Positions 26,103 to 39,637 of a stretch of 64,000 nucleotides of DNA are shown piece after piece. The notes beneath the pieces were generated by a model, which was given only the letters and a program-made list of their open reading frames with translations, was not told where the DNA came from and made no database searches. The position numbers and the translations under genes are program-made. How positions within the stretch are numbered: the stretch's first letter is position 1; each line of letters opens with the position of its first letter. The stretch comes from Dirofilaria immitis (lineage: Eukaryota; Nematoda; Chromadorea; Rhabditida; Onchocercidae): the NCBI GenBank assembly GCA_024305405.1, contig JAKNDB010000092.1, positions 4,183,501 through 4,247,500 on the forward strand, given 5' to 3'.

Positions 26103-27411
26103 AGATAAATTGCTCATAAAATAATTGAATGATGAAGTTTACAAACAATTATTATCAAAATTATAAAGTGTGAACTAATTTTTTGTAACTTTCCAACAAA
26201 AATTGGAAAACTTTAATAAAAATTTATATTATTTCATCAAATATAAGTAGGTTATTACCATCCAATTCAATTTAAAACAAAAATATCTGGCATATCATTT
26301 GAGCAATACCGCTAAATTCATTTATGTGTTACAGTTTGAATTAAAAATATGAAAATGGCTGAATACTATTAGACCTGAATTTTTAAATATTAGAGTAAGA
26401 AGTTGAAGTATATTAATACAAAAAGTAACTCCCGCAAAGAAATCATGAAAAAATTGAATTAATTGAAAATATTTCCAGGAAGTAACCTAAAAAGGGATTA
26501 TAGGATTTGTATGTATTATTTTATTTCAATAAGGCACGAACACACTGGATACTCGTAATAAGAACAACGCTTATACATGGAAGTATTGCAATATTAAGTA
26601 AATATAACTTCTGAAGTTATGTTCTTGAAAATAGAAGCATAAAAATGCAGGCAACTACTAAAGGCTGAAATGTCTTGGTCAACAGCAAACGATACGAAAC
26701 AGTGAAATAAATTTCATATCTAGTTAAAAACTATCAAATTATTGCTGACGATCCATAAACCACCGATCTTAAGCACTATATGTTTTTTCTGAATGTTTCA
26801 AGCTCCCTAAAAATACCGCATCCATTCAAATATTTTGACCTAAAAATTCGATTTCGAAGTATTAAAGATGAATATTCACTTAGTGAAGTAAAAATATTCG
26901 CAAACCTGATATATACATTGTTTCTTGCTTATCTTACCTAAACAGCAACAAGGACTTAAACGTTCATTTAATAATTGTTTGTTTGTACAAACATGAAATG
27001 TATGAAAATTGAAAATAAAAAATACACCACTTCTAAGGTAAATAACTACAAATAAAAATATAATATTATATAGAGAACTATGCGAAAATATATGAAAGAA
27101 ATTTGAAAAAATGTTATATTTACTTGTAAGAGCAGATAAATCTATCCTGTATATACGAACAGTTTTGACATGAATGACTTAGACACGCCTCATCAAGCGA
27201 ATGCAGAACATATCGGACATTTGTTGTCGTCAAAACATTAATATTGATGTTGATCGATGATTAAGAACAAACACAGCCAATTAGTCAATGAATGGTAGAC
27301 TTAACTAGTTGACAATCATCATATACCCAAAAAAGATCAAAAATGCATCAACGTCCAGGGAAATATGGTGGAGTTACAAGAATACCATTCGAATTTAAAT
27401 CCAAATAGAGC
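26103..27411. other. Spacer between WDR44-like and uS14m genes
   Basis: About 1.3 kb of A+T-rich sequence between two genes on the same strand. It contains the 3' untranslated region of the WDR44-like gene. I see no open frame with coding character. Confidence 0.6.
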
Positions 27412-30400
27412 TCAGACTTTTAACGAAAAACTAATCAGCGGGGAAAAATTCGACGAACCAGCTTTAATTTTTGTACGATTCACGAAAATACGAATTGAAC
27501 CGTTAAGATCCGCTGAAATGATGATATCACCGTGAATTTGTCGATCTGACATATTTTTACAAGATTTCGATTGTTCAGTCCTATCATCTCCACCACGACG
27601 TTGCTCTAGAAGGTTCAAGAAAAGCTGTGGTCGAGGTGCAAATATTGCCACTGTTACGCATGCTGAGTGACCTAAGAATTCATTAATAATAGTTATTCTT
27701 ACCGAATAAATGCATTATGAAGTTTTGGCCATTTTGTAGCCTCTAAAATGCAGTAGAATCCAATTTCGGCTTTACAAGAAATGTTTAGAATGCATACTTG
27801 CAGTAAAAGGGAGTTGTTAAAATGATTACTTTTCTTAAACTACTATTAAATGATTTGAAATTGAATTGTTTTAAATCATTAGCATAAAGCTATTTTTCAA
27901 TGATAAACACGTCACGACTAAAACTGTTTTAATATAGTAGTCTAATGTTGCATTAAAATTTTTTAATATACAATCAAAAATTGCAAAAAAACATTAAATT
28001 CCAATTGTGTCTATAAAGGTTTTTAATAGTCTTTATACTCTTAAACATTTAACCTCGCAAACGCTGCCATGAATCGTTGCGATCTTTGCGAACAGATAAT
28101 GAGGACGGTAAATCAGCAGTCGTCCAAATATAAATAAAACGATCTTCGCTTCCACAAACGATATGCTTACCATCAGGTGATAACGATGCTCGGATCTGGC
28201 TCCTTTCATTCTGAGCACCCTGCAGTAAACAATTAGGAATTTACATCAGTAAAAGGCAAAAGGAATGGAAATCATAATTTCATCTGAATGTACCTTAAAC
28301 TTGCAGGTAAGAGCCATATCTCGCAAGTCATACATGCGAATACGCGAATCATTCGAAGTGACCAATAATTTATCGCCATGGACAGCTAGGCCTGTCACCT
28401 GAAAAGCTTAGTAATTAATAACCAAATAATAAAATATATGACAAACATTAAATTCTATCTACTTCCTTTTAACTACAGCACAAAAAGTTTGAAAAATTAA
28501 TTACTTTATGTCCTCTGGAATTTTTGCCCCGACTTGACCTCACATCAATGACAGTATGATATTTGAGTTGATCGGTTGTATAGAAAAACAACGACCATCA
28601 TATGTACCTACTACCGCAAATTTCCCGTTTTTGGCGAATGCGATAGCTGTTATGAATTTTACTTGTTCTACTTCATTCCATAAGGCTACTTTCTTATCTG
28701 GTATATGCCATAGGCGAAGTTTGCCATCTAATGATCCAGAAAGAAAATATCGATCATCCTTTAAAAAACTACCATTATGTGAAAGATAATTTTCAATAAT
28801 TACACTTAAATTATTATTTAAAATTACCGAAATTTCTTAGATTTATTAATAATATTCCACAACAATACAATAAACAGAAATTTGAACCTTTGGCATGAAA
28901 GCAATGCATGTAACGAAATCCATATGTTGAAAACAACAAAGACATTCTGGACGGGAAAGATGCCATAATTTAACAGTACGATCCATTCCGGAAGACAGGA
29001 TAAAGTAATTACGAGACCATGACAAATCCAATACGTCAGCAGTATGACTTCTATATATGCATAATGGTTTTGATGCCATTAAAGCAGTCGTTAAAGAGTT
29101 ACTTTCATCGTCATGTGATGTAGATGATCCGGCACTTTCGCTAAGCTGAAACACCATTCACGAATCGAATGAAATAATATTCTTGAATGGGTAATAAAAT
29201 AAACTTACAAAGTCATAATAGAAATAAATTGCTTTCGAATTAGCAAGATGTAAGAAAATTAAGAATAAAGCAAAGCTTTTTTCCTCGCCACAAAAATTGT
29301 TTACAGAAGCTTTTCCACTAATGCCCAACTCCAATCATTTTTTCATTTACCTATTTCTATATAAGATCTCATGGAATCTCATCTCATCCCGACTTTGCTT
29401 ATTTTACAAATCAAACACATGGACTTTTATAAAGAAAGATCTTTAAATAACAAAAAGACAAAGCAAAGAAATAATTACTCATATTAGAAATTGATCCAAT
29501 AAACATATTTGAACTCTATGAAGTCAGAAAAAATTGTAATTTAAAAGCTACAAACTCCTACTGTAAGAAAATTTAGTATATTCAAAATAGACAGCATCAA
29601 TAATGATGACCCAGTTCTTTATTCTTTGGGATAATCGCTTAAATAGCTTCCTCTCAAAGTTTTCCACTCTGTAGGAAGATTATACCAAAGGAGAAGATAA
29701 ATCGCTGAAAGATTTACTGTAGTAGAAGAAGAACGTAAATCATTTTCAATATCTTGCATCGCATTTCGCAACACATTTTCGCCCACAGTCATAGAAATTT
29801 TCTTAGAATGTGAATTGTAACGATCACGTAAGGCATTGAAATATGATAAGTGATTGCGCAACACCCAAACCCGTATTATACTATCTTGACCAGCTGTAGC
29901 CAACAGACGTCCACATAATGAAAATTTCATGCACCATATAGCACCCTGAATTTGATAGATTATCAAGGATTACTCATATTATCATTAACGACAGCAGAAT
30001 GTTCTTTTAATCCTTCATAAAATTTACCAGTTTCGATATTTCCTTGATTTCTCAATGGGACATACAGAATCGGATAAGTAAAGATTAAGGAGACAATCTT
30101 TATCCAAAATAAATTTAAACAAATTTTTTTAATTTCTAGCATACATTATTTCATAATGATATTTAGATATTCTAAATAACTAGAAATAAATTAGACTAAA
30201 TGAGAACATTACTGATTTTAAAAATAAAAGGAAACTAAAAATAACGGATTTTTCTGTTCAGCAAGAATATATCTACAAAAATCTATTTAGATGAATAAAG
30301 AATCAACCGTATGCTCGTTGTTTAATTCTTGGTAGCAACGTGTGCCATCAAAATCAAATGGTCCTTTCTTCGAATTCCTTGGCCTTACAATGGGAGTACC

Positions 30401-33400
30401 TTCAGCTATGGAAGAGTCTTCATGGTCACTTTCATTACAACTTTCATCATCCTCTTTAGATAATTTCGATATTGAACTTAAACAGTAAGAATTCAAAATA
30501 GAAATATTGATTAAGTACTGCATGATAAAATATATTATGTAATACTTTAAACAAATCAATTATCTTAAAAATAAATTAATTACTTTGAAGAAACAACACT
30601 TTTTGCTCGTAAAAAGCACCACGAAATAGTTCAGATGCATAAGTTCCATATCCTTTGACAAATCCTGCTGCCCGACCGAAACTGCTTGATGATGGAGTTG
30701 AATGTGAAGAAGGACCATCTTCCAACCTGCAACCAAACTGAAAGACTTTCTATGTAACAATCAACACAATAGTCCCTAAATAAATATTAGTTTTCAAGCA
30801 AACATTATTACTTCGTCAAATCAAACTCAAAATGGAAACCAACTCTCCAGAAGTCAGTTGATGTCCTTTCATGCTCATACGTCTTTCCACATCTCGAGTT
30901 ATTGGGTCTGAATATTCGGTTTGAGCATTTTGCGTGACAGAATCGTCTTTCATGAAAACTTGCTTCGGTGATGTTTCCGAATGATCCTCAACCACGAGAT
31001 CTTTCGACGACGAATCTGAATCCTATAATAATAATTTGGAAACAAATGCATTTCGGAGAAGTATCCAAATCATAACTGATTTTTTCAAAGTATGGAAAGA
31101 TAAAAAGAGTAAGAACCAGTTTTGAGTGGTTCGCAGACTTTGGAATTGTAATTCGCAGTTTATGCAAATTGTCCTGCAAAGCATCATCCGTCAGTCTGCC
31201 GTCGTTTAAAACTGATCTTTTGGAGAAGTAGTAACTGAAGAATTGGTAGAAAATTCCTCTCCAACCGATGATAAACGACTACTTGGTACAATACACATAG
31301 GTGATTCCAATGTTAATATTTCTTCTCTGAAATAACCGCGAATTACTTGAAAAAAAAAAATCATTCATTGAATTTATGAGAAAAAATGTAATTCCTAATG
31401 TAAATACCCACAATTTATTTGACAGAACTGTTAAATTAATTCCAAATATCAGCACAAAAATTTCGTAAAAAATATAAAGCTATGCCTTTAATCGTCTGCA
31501 TTGCTAGATTTTCTCATATGTCAAAACTGAAGAAAAGCGAAATAAAGAGTGTTTTAAGGCATTCTTAGAAGTAATAACATTAAATACCATGTCACCGTCA
31601 AATAAAAAAGATTTCTCTAAGCATTATAGTTGCAACTTCGATTTATTATAACATTTAATAAATCGACTTACTTTAATGGTTCATTGAGTATTGAAGAAGT
31701 AATTTGACGAATAACGCCCTGTGCATCACTATTTCTTAGATCTTCTTCTCCTCCGTCGAACGATAAATAGGGTGAACTACATGGAGAATCAGCAAAATAT
31801 TCTCGTTTCAAGGAATTACTCTTGTCACTGCGTGGTGGAAACGGACCTGACTTCATGCTTTTTGCCAAACTTAACCCACGATCTAGCGAATTTGTTTTTA
31901 CATGCCCGCGCAATCGCGCAAAACCATCAACTAAGGAAACAGAATCCTTTTCAACGGCTTCTCTGACTTGACGCTGCAAATCTTTATACGAAATCCAGTT
32001 AGGTCAAGATTTGAAATAAAATTTAGAAGTCATGATTTAGTTGCTCGAAAATTATTTATTGAGTTTAATAAATCTTATAGTCTTCCAATCAGCATTACAA
32101 TGATTAGCAACAAAATTACTGCATTTAAAACCTAAAGGAAAAAACACATTACACTAATTTTTTAAATCTCCCGCAGAATTGTAATTGCAAACGAAATCAG
32201 GTAAGCGTACGTCATAAATGATGGATGGCTTGCATCAGCCTTCGTTTCTTCTACCTGTTTTATTGGCGACACCCTAAAAATTTTTATAAAATGATAATTT
32301 TAAAAGTGAAACAAGAAGAATTTATGGATTTCTTGAAGATGAGTTACAGTGAAATAAAAAATTTGAAAAGTACGAAAAAACTAGAAAATGTGCCGTTTTC
32401 CAATAAGCGAATCCACTTGTTGCGGTGAAAGAGCATTAGGAAGTCTTCCACAAGGTTTTCTAGGTGGTAATGGCGGAGGAACACTATGAGGAGGCGGGAG
32501 TTTTACACCAAAAGTAGTATCGCATGGCGTTTTAAGTAATGACGATGTTGGAGAACGAGATGGTGACGTTAACTCAATATTCCGTGATCCATTCTCATTA
32601 CCGAAATTAATGTTCCCTGAGAACGAGTCTGCTTTGCTGAAAAGTGCCATATAAAATTTCTTGCATCGTATACCGAAAATAGCAACATGAAAACGTCCTA
32701 CAAACCTTGAAATGCTATGTATTTCTATGAATAATGACTAAGTAAAGCAGAAATAGGATTTAATTCCTATGTATTTCACAATGGTAATCTACCTGCTTAG
32801 ATTTTGATGGCTAGAAAAAGCTTTCGTACTAATTGTATCAGCTGGATACACCAATTTCGTCTTCATATAAGGAGCTTGTATAAGTAGATTGTGTCCCCAG
32901 GATGCCAAAGATGCACTTTCGCTCGCTGAACCGGCGTCATCATCAGTGTAACTACCACCGCTGGCATTCAGCAATGCATGTCCTGACCCAAATTCACTTG
33001 TCATTCGATTCCGCAAAGCATCTAAACGATATCGACGGTCCGCTGCTATACCATCCTGGAAAAAATAAAGAAATATGAGTATAGATAAGCAAAAATAATA
33101 GTGAGTAGTGCAACTGGCGAATTAAAAATTGAAACACCAAGCTATGACTTACCAAAAGAAAAAAAAAAGTCAAATGCAATTTTGCGCTATGTATGTTATG
33201 TTTTCAGGAGAATAAACAAAAATTTTATTTAGGCTAATTTATGCATTAAAAAATTAGTAAACACCAATGGATATAAGTGGTATGCGGCCAAGTTACATAT
33301 AACTAACGCCCTCAATTTTTTGCACTTAAATTCACACACAAGAAGGAAATCTTGCGACGACTACATTTTGAATGCTTATCGATTACAGCTACTTAACAAT

Positions 33401-33695
33401 AAAATGCTTGATTAAAGAATATCAATTCTTTCACTTTCAACGATGAGGAAATAGATGAAATCGAGATATTTTTAGACTGCAATGCTGTCGACAGTTGCTT
33501 GCTGATCGCCATATCATTTATTTCATTTTCGATCTGTATGATATCACGTCGTGAGGGATGACTACAAGCACGTCCGGTATTAATTATCAACATAGAATGC
33601 TCTGGAAGTGGTCGTAATTCATCTTGCGCATCTTCGAATTCTTCACTATTCGTTGTAGATGACGCTGCGTTTTCCTCAACTTCCGCAAATGACAT
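27412..33695 (-). CDS. WDR44: WDR44 / SYM-4-like WD40-repeat protein
   Basis: WDR44 family: an endosome- and Rab11-linked WD40 scaffold in animals. Exons: 33695-33435, 33055-32793, 32636-32394, 32273-32255, 31973-31672, 31326-31117, 31022-30840, 30737-30584, 30476-30308, 29945-29718, 29145-28888, 28757-28505, 28398-28294, 28219-28054, 27671-27412; about 1025 residues once corrected, and the total closes in frame. The N-terminal half is acidic and Ser-rich with a proline segment (LPPPHSVPPPLPPRKP). The WD40 half matches human WDR44 closely: GAIWCMKFSLCGRLLATAGQ, LDLSWSRNYFILSSGMDRTV, ECLCCFQHMDFVT, DDRYFL, SNDSRIRMYDLRD, GSEDRFIYIW and IISADLNGSIRIFVNR. Four single-base deletions: near 31218, at the 30584 donor, and near 28741 and 28588. 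The donor after 32394 would be GC (CG|GCACAT) and the next exon only 19 nt, so that junction is the least certain. Confidence 0.93.
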
Positions 33696-33702
33696 TCATA
33701 TA

Positions 33703-33708
33703 CTGTAA
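33703..33708 (-). promoter_or_regulatory. Likely spliced-leader acceptor with a short upstream ORF
   Basis: On the minus strand TTACAG precedes the WDR44-like start by seven bases. Between them is an out-of-frame ATG (33699-33697) opening an eight-codon frame that ends in TGA and overlaps the main start. If this acceptor is used, ribosomes meet the short frame first, which could damp translation. Confidence 0.4.
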
Positions 33709-35788
33709 TGAATGACTAATTATTATAACCCATGAACAAACATCAATTAATCACTTTTAATCCATCTTAAATAAATTTCGAAATATAATGACATTTTGTT
33801 AATAAATATATAACTTCAAATACGACGAAGTTTAATTATAAATATTCAGCCAATAAAAAACAAACTGATTACAAGTTATAATATAGAGAGTAAAACTTAT
33901 GTAGAAAAACTTATGCATAGTACAGCAATAATATAGTAATAGGTAAAAATTATTAACTAGAAAATAACACATATGCAGAAATATTTCGAAATATCAGTCT
34001 TCTGCTGAAGTGGCAATATCAATTAAAGTAGATCTCGTTGATGTATTTTGTTATTTAATATTTCTAATTCAATTCTGATTATATGCAAATAATTATAATT
34101 TAGAAAAAAGGAGACTAAATATCATAAACTGCAGTCTTTCACTTCTCTTTGCCATCTTTATGGCCTAATTAAGCAATACCACCAATAAATACAAAAATCA
34201 AACAAGACGAACAACGCACACAGAATGCCATCCAAAAACAAACACCCTCTATGAAAATCATTCGTCCCAATGTGTTCGCTTTTCATAACGTCATCTGTAA
34301 AATCCACCTGCAATAATTTACCTGTTTTGTTTCATTTTCTCGCTTTCTCTAGTCTTGCGAAAATATCTGGAATTTTAGCCTAAATTTGGATCTAATTATA
34401 GAGGGAAAATTTGAAGGAGGGAAGAAAAGACATATTTAGATGTCAATAATGATCTCAATATTGGGATTTAACTGAAATTCAGTAGCACGTCGAACCCTTG
34501 TCACTTGGCTATCTGTCGAAATGCCCTTGTCACTTGGCTGTCTGTCGAAATGCCTATAATTTGCTAGATTTATACAAAAATCTCAACTTAAATTCCTGTC
34601 TAACTCTTTACCTTTTACTTCATTTATCTCCTTGATGTTAGTAATTATCATCATATTGGAACAAAACCGGAAAACGTTCGCAACCCCAGGTCCTGAATTT
34701 TCCAGAAAGTTCCAGGCAACAAATTCTAATATATTCATTGATGAAAGAAGACTTACAACAGATATTTCCGTGAAAACAAGAGATTAATTTTTAGATCGAA
34801 GACCAAATCCCGAACATTGCGACGTCAAAAAATACTTCAGTATTGTTGAAGTGAAACAAGGCAAAGCTTCGACTTGATACTTCATCTTTATTTCCTTCCT
34901 TACACCTAAGTTTATCTAACTTCATATCTCTTCTTCAAATGCTCGGTTGGAAACTTTTATTAACGTCCATCAGAATATCATAATAGAAGTTGCTCATTTC
35001 TCACTGTCAGTCATTTCTCATTGTCAATGGATTCCTTTCCGAATTTATCTTTTGAGCATACAATTTATCATATTGCACATAATTCAATCTACAAATTACA
35101 ATATTTCATTATTCGATATTACTAAATGATTAAAAGGAAATATCGGATAACATATTTTTCTACGGATTGCTTGAAAATGATCATATTCATATCTTTGACA
35201 GGAAAACAAGGATTTCCAAAGGAATAGACAATTACAGTTGAAGTACGAATCAGAACACTAAAATTAATCCTACTTAAATGTATGAGTTTATAAGGAAATT
35301 ACACTTATAAGAAAATTCAAAAGACATTAAAAAAATTGTTATTTCAATTAGTTATATGGCGTGAATGGAATATTGACGATTAAAGCTAATTGCTTACGAC
35401 ATATTGAAAGAATGTAAAAAAAAGAAGTCCAATTACATTACCATGTTATATGGATGATGCAAGACTGAAAACAATCAAAACAATTGACCGTATTAATTTA
35501 TATCATCAGTGAGATAGCTTCAATGACTTTATTTCTAGCAAAGTATTAGAATGTCATTTAAAAAAAAGCAAAATTATATCAGAATAAAATACGTTAGAAA
35601 CGCAAAGTCAGGATAAAATATTCTAAAAACGAAATTATGATTCGCCAAACGAATAAAATCCTGTTAGAATAAAATACGTTGGGAAAAAATTTGTCCCACT
35701 ATGACAAAGATCTATGAAAGCTGGGAAATATACACATTATGCATAAATATCTTGCAGTATGTATTCAGTAGTATAACTATTGAAATTC
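33709..35788. other. Spacer between IDH3B and WDR44-like genes
   Basis: About 2 kb between collinear minus-strand genes. It contains one tandem doublet (34495-34552). The open frame at 34947-35129 lacks any recognisable feature. No gene called. Confidence 0.55.
34495..34552. repeat. Tandem doublet, 29 bp x 2
   Basis: Two adjacent copies of CCCTTGTCACTTGGCT followed by A/GTCTGTCGAAATG, differing at one base. Intergenic, upstream of the WDR44-like gene. Confidence 0.9.
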
Positions 35789-38571
35789 TCATAAAGTGTA
35801 CTTCTGAATTACGGCATCTGCGAAATCCAATGTTGATGAACACCCGCCAAGATCGCGGGTTTTTATTTTGCCTTCAGCGATCACAGCTTCAGTGGCTGAT
35901 CGAAGAGCAAGACCATATTTTTGCAACCGTAAATGTTGTAACAAATCTGCACAGCATAAAATCATTGCGGCTGGATTTGCAATTTGCCTAAAAATGCAGC
36001 AGCAGATCTTTGTCTAAAAAAATGCAGCGGTAGATCACTAAGACAAATGAAAATAGTTTAGAAAAATGTATAAATGATGACATTTAAACAAATGTAAAGA
36101 TTATTTTGAAAAATAACTTTGCATAAATGCGAGAAAATATATTGCCGTTTTAGACAGCAAAGAATTAAAAATAACATTAGTATAACACACTTTCCAAGTG
36201 CTTGTTCGTAGGCATGACGAGCACCCGGTTCGAAAATAACTGCATCCGATCCAATTGAGCGTCCCGCAACAACTCCAGCACCTCCAACTAAACCAGCTCC
36301 CAAATTACTAATAATATTACCATATAGGTTTGGCATAACCATCACATCAAATTGCTCAGGTCGAGATACTAGTTGCATGCAGCAATTATCGACAATCATC
36401 GACTCGAACTTAATATTTGGATATAATTTTGAGACCTAAAATAAATTGTCATCAAACTTAATATAATTGAAAATATGAGCACAACTTTTTTCTCTAAGCA
36501 GTTGCAATTTATAAAGAAAAGTGTTTCACGAGTATCTGTAATTTGGAAAAAAGTTTCTTAAAAATGAATCCAGAACTGATAATTCCACCTATAAAAGGTG
36601 CATTGAGTTGAAGGTAATTAGATCATAATGTATGACATTTAAATAATAAAATTCCAATGTTTTCGAAAAAGTCTGAATAAATAAAAACCGGTTTTGATAA
36701 CATAAATACATTTGCAGTTCTTATAATAAATATATTTATTCTTAAAGCTGACATATAATTGTTAAAATAAGTATTTGACCGAGAATATTGAGTAGAGTAT
36801 TCAATTGTTTTCAATATCAGTTTTAAGGAATAAGAAAATAATATACATTCAAAGTTATGGCTCTCCATAAAACAAAGTTTGATAACTAACTTCTTCACAA
36901 ATTCGCAAAAACAATCCATCACCCAATTTCATAATATTTGCTTTATGAATAGCTGTGACTTTGTGTCGACCAAATTTCGTAGCGTAATCAAAAGCGAATT
37001 TCGCTATTCGACGCGATTTCTCTTCTGTGGAAATTTTGAGACATTCAACAATACCAGGTATCAGTTTATGTTCCAACGATGAATACTCTCCCTCTGTTTG
37101 CTCGCGAATAACGACGAAATTTAGATTTTTTGATGTCGTGTTTTGATTCCATTTAAACTCTGAAAATCTAAAATATAGAGAAATGCAAAACATGAAAACT
37201 TGAAATTATAAATTACTTTAAACCGAAACCGGAAAAATACAAAAATTTGAAAGGGGAATTACAAGGAGGAATGTTATGTAATCGATTCTTGTTATTAAGG
37301 AAAACAATTATGAAACTGAAGCATTAATTAATCATCCAATAATGCTGATTAAGAAAAATAACATAAATACAGCGCAGTTAGAAATTATGAATTTATATTA
37401 TAATGAATCTCATGACAATATTTACAAAAACCATTCATCAAATGACTACAATTTCGAAGTTAAAGCTAATATTTAGATGAAGTATTCAAAACATGTACTA
37501 ACTCTGATATTTGAAACACTAGCAAAAGGTCAAGGCCTTTTTTAATGCTCGATTGATGTCTTCCCTTTCAACAACATTGAATGTCGTTTCCGTTTCCTTA
37601 ATTGCACCTTTCAGTGCGACATTATTATTTTTCTTAATGGTTTTAATAGCATCTTCAAGGCTTACCGAACGTGAACGTTGAACTTCACTGCAAGAAAAGG
37701 ACATATTCCTGAATATATGCACAATACAATTTGATCAGTATGTCACTGTATAAGATTGATTTATTGGTAGTGAAAAACTTTTGAAAAAAATATTTGCAGT
37801 AATTAAACACAAGGTATTCTAGAGAGAATATTAATATTATCTTTTGATTATTCTGCTTAATTTAAATATTTATGTAATAAATGCCATTATGACCATTTCC
37901 ACCATGGCAGACTAATAAAAATAAACATTACTAGTATTAATTTCAAAAATCCAAAAGAAAAGCAACCTCAAGAAGACTTCTTCAAACTCCAGCGGTATTC
38001 TTGTACTTTCTACAATTTGCTGCACTGCATGAGTAATTTCTGAACCAACCCCATCTCCTGGTATTACCGTCACTTTCACTTTTCGTTGCAGTCGAACTGC
38101 ACAACTCTGAAAGGAAACATCGAATGAATGTCAAAAAAATAAATAAATAACTGTGAGGGATGTTTTGGGATTGATATCTTATTCTGATAAATCACTATTA
38201 GGAAAGTTTAAATTATAAAAGTCAATAAATTAAAAGGGTGAGGAAGATAAAAAACAATAAGTTAAAAAAGTATAAAAGTAAGGATTTTGAATGTGAGAGA
38301 TCTGTGACCGAACTATCCATTATGACATGATGCCGAAAATGGCAGTGCGGAAAATATAAAACCAGGAGATAAATAGTCCTTCGGTGGAATCACAAAAATG
38401 AATAGTTCAGTCACAATGAACAAAAAGAAAAACTCAAGTTATGCAAGATTAAACAAAACGGTAAATTAAAAAACGTAATAGAATATCAACCGAAACAAAT
38501 CCTCTTCCTAAACCACATTTTTTCATTGTTTTTGCCAATAAAAAAGTGAATCGGTATTGAGCTAACAACAT
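35789..38571 (-). CDS. IDH3B: NAD-dependent isocitrate dehydrogenase, beta-type regulatory subunit (mitochondrial)
   Basis: Non-catalytic subunit of the mitochondrial NAD-isocitrate dehydrogenase of the citric acid cycle. Six exons: 38571-38491, 38106-37967, 37687-37503, 37159-36891, 36435-36191, 35987-35789; about 373 residues after correction. Exon 1 is a basic presequence ([20 protein letters not shown]). Family motifs follow: [92 protein letters not shown] and KTRDLGG. EPGARH (vertebrate beta: ETGARH) favours beta over gamma. Three missing bases: two close together near 37523-37531, restoring a LDLFA motif, and one A near 37128. The start ATG directly follows GCCAG, a good trans-splice acceptor. 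Confidence 0.92.
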
Positions 38572-38576
38572 CTGGC
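38572..38576 (-). promoter_or_regulatory. Likely spliced-leader acceptor of the IDH3B gene
   Basis: GCCAG abuts the start ATG directly on the minus strand, leaving no 5' leader other than a trans-spliced one. Confidence 0.45.
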
Positions 38577-39253
38577 AATCTGGAAGTGAATATTATCAAC
38601 AGTTTAAAAACCATTTAAAGTATTCACAAAGTCTGCTTAAAGTATAATATAATTACACGTTATAATCGTTCAATTACATTCTACGCCAACGATCATACAA
38701 TTACATTCGCTCATATATACGGTGAAGGCCCAAGACATAGGACAAAAACCATGACAGTTGAAATAAAACAGAACAGAAAATTAGATTTTTATTTCGCAAA
38801 AATATTCATAATAAAAAATATATATGAGAGAAAAAAGCGGTTAAGCAGTAGAACATTATCAAATTTATCCAAAATTTAGCATTGTTTCCATAATGGCTGG
38901 TATATGCGAGACATTTAAAACAAAACAAATCATCTATTTTTCGACATATTAATAAAACACTTTGCTGACAAATCTTCGGAATCCTTCATTTAAATTTCCA
39001 GGCCCCCAATTTTTCAGTAATGAATAACTGATACTGTTTTGAACCCAAACTCGCTATTTATAAACAAAATGTCACTCTCGACTAAATCACCACAATCCAT
39101 CATATGGCAGCGATATCATTAAAAGATTTCTCTGTTGATTTCTGTAAAATTTTATAAGACTAAGAAATTCTGCAATCAGAAAATTTTATAAAAATAAAAA
39201 CAAATATTTCGGATTTCTGGATTTCCATTCACAGTTTTTGCGTAAATAACTGA

Positions 39254-39452
39254 TAATTCTTTTCAATAAATGTGATATTTATCTGTTCCAGCATTATGTT
39301 TACATTGTGTGGCTGTTTTTTCACTTCTGAAAGGAAAGGTGATTTACTTCTGAAAGGATAAATAAGTGATTTCGTAAATCCATGAAAAAGCAGCCACACA
39401 ATGTAAACATAATGCTGGAACACATAAATATCACATTTACTGAAAGGAATTA
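39254..39452. repeat. Fold-back inverted repeat, two arms of about 71 bp
   Basis: The left arm (39254-39324) and the reverse complement of the right arm (39381-39452) match over about 71 bases with roughly six mismatches. The shared core is GTTCCAGCATTATGTTTACA, followed by TTGTGTGGCTG. The 56-base loop contains two copies of CTTCTGAAAGGA. It lies between the SPRYD7-like stop and the IDH3B start, so on the minus strand it would fall in the SPRYD7-like 3' region or the intercistronic RNA. It could be a small fold-back transposon (MITE), an RNA hairpin, or both. Confidence 0.85.
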
Positions 39453-39637
39453 TGAAAATTCCACACAAAATTTAGATCAAATAAAAAACAATCTATAGCT
39501 GGTTTTTTTTTTTTTTTGTAATACTAGATCTCCTTAAGACAGTCAAAAGTTTAAACTTAATTTATGGTTGCTTTTTGTTTCTTTATAATCAAATTTATAC
39601 CATGCAGAAGGAATTCATCCCAAATACAATATTCTTT

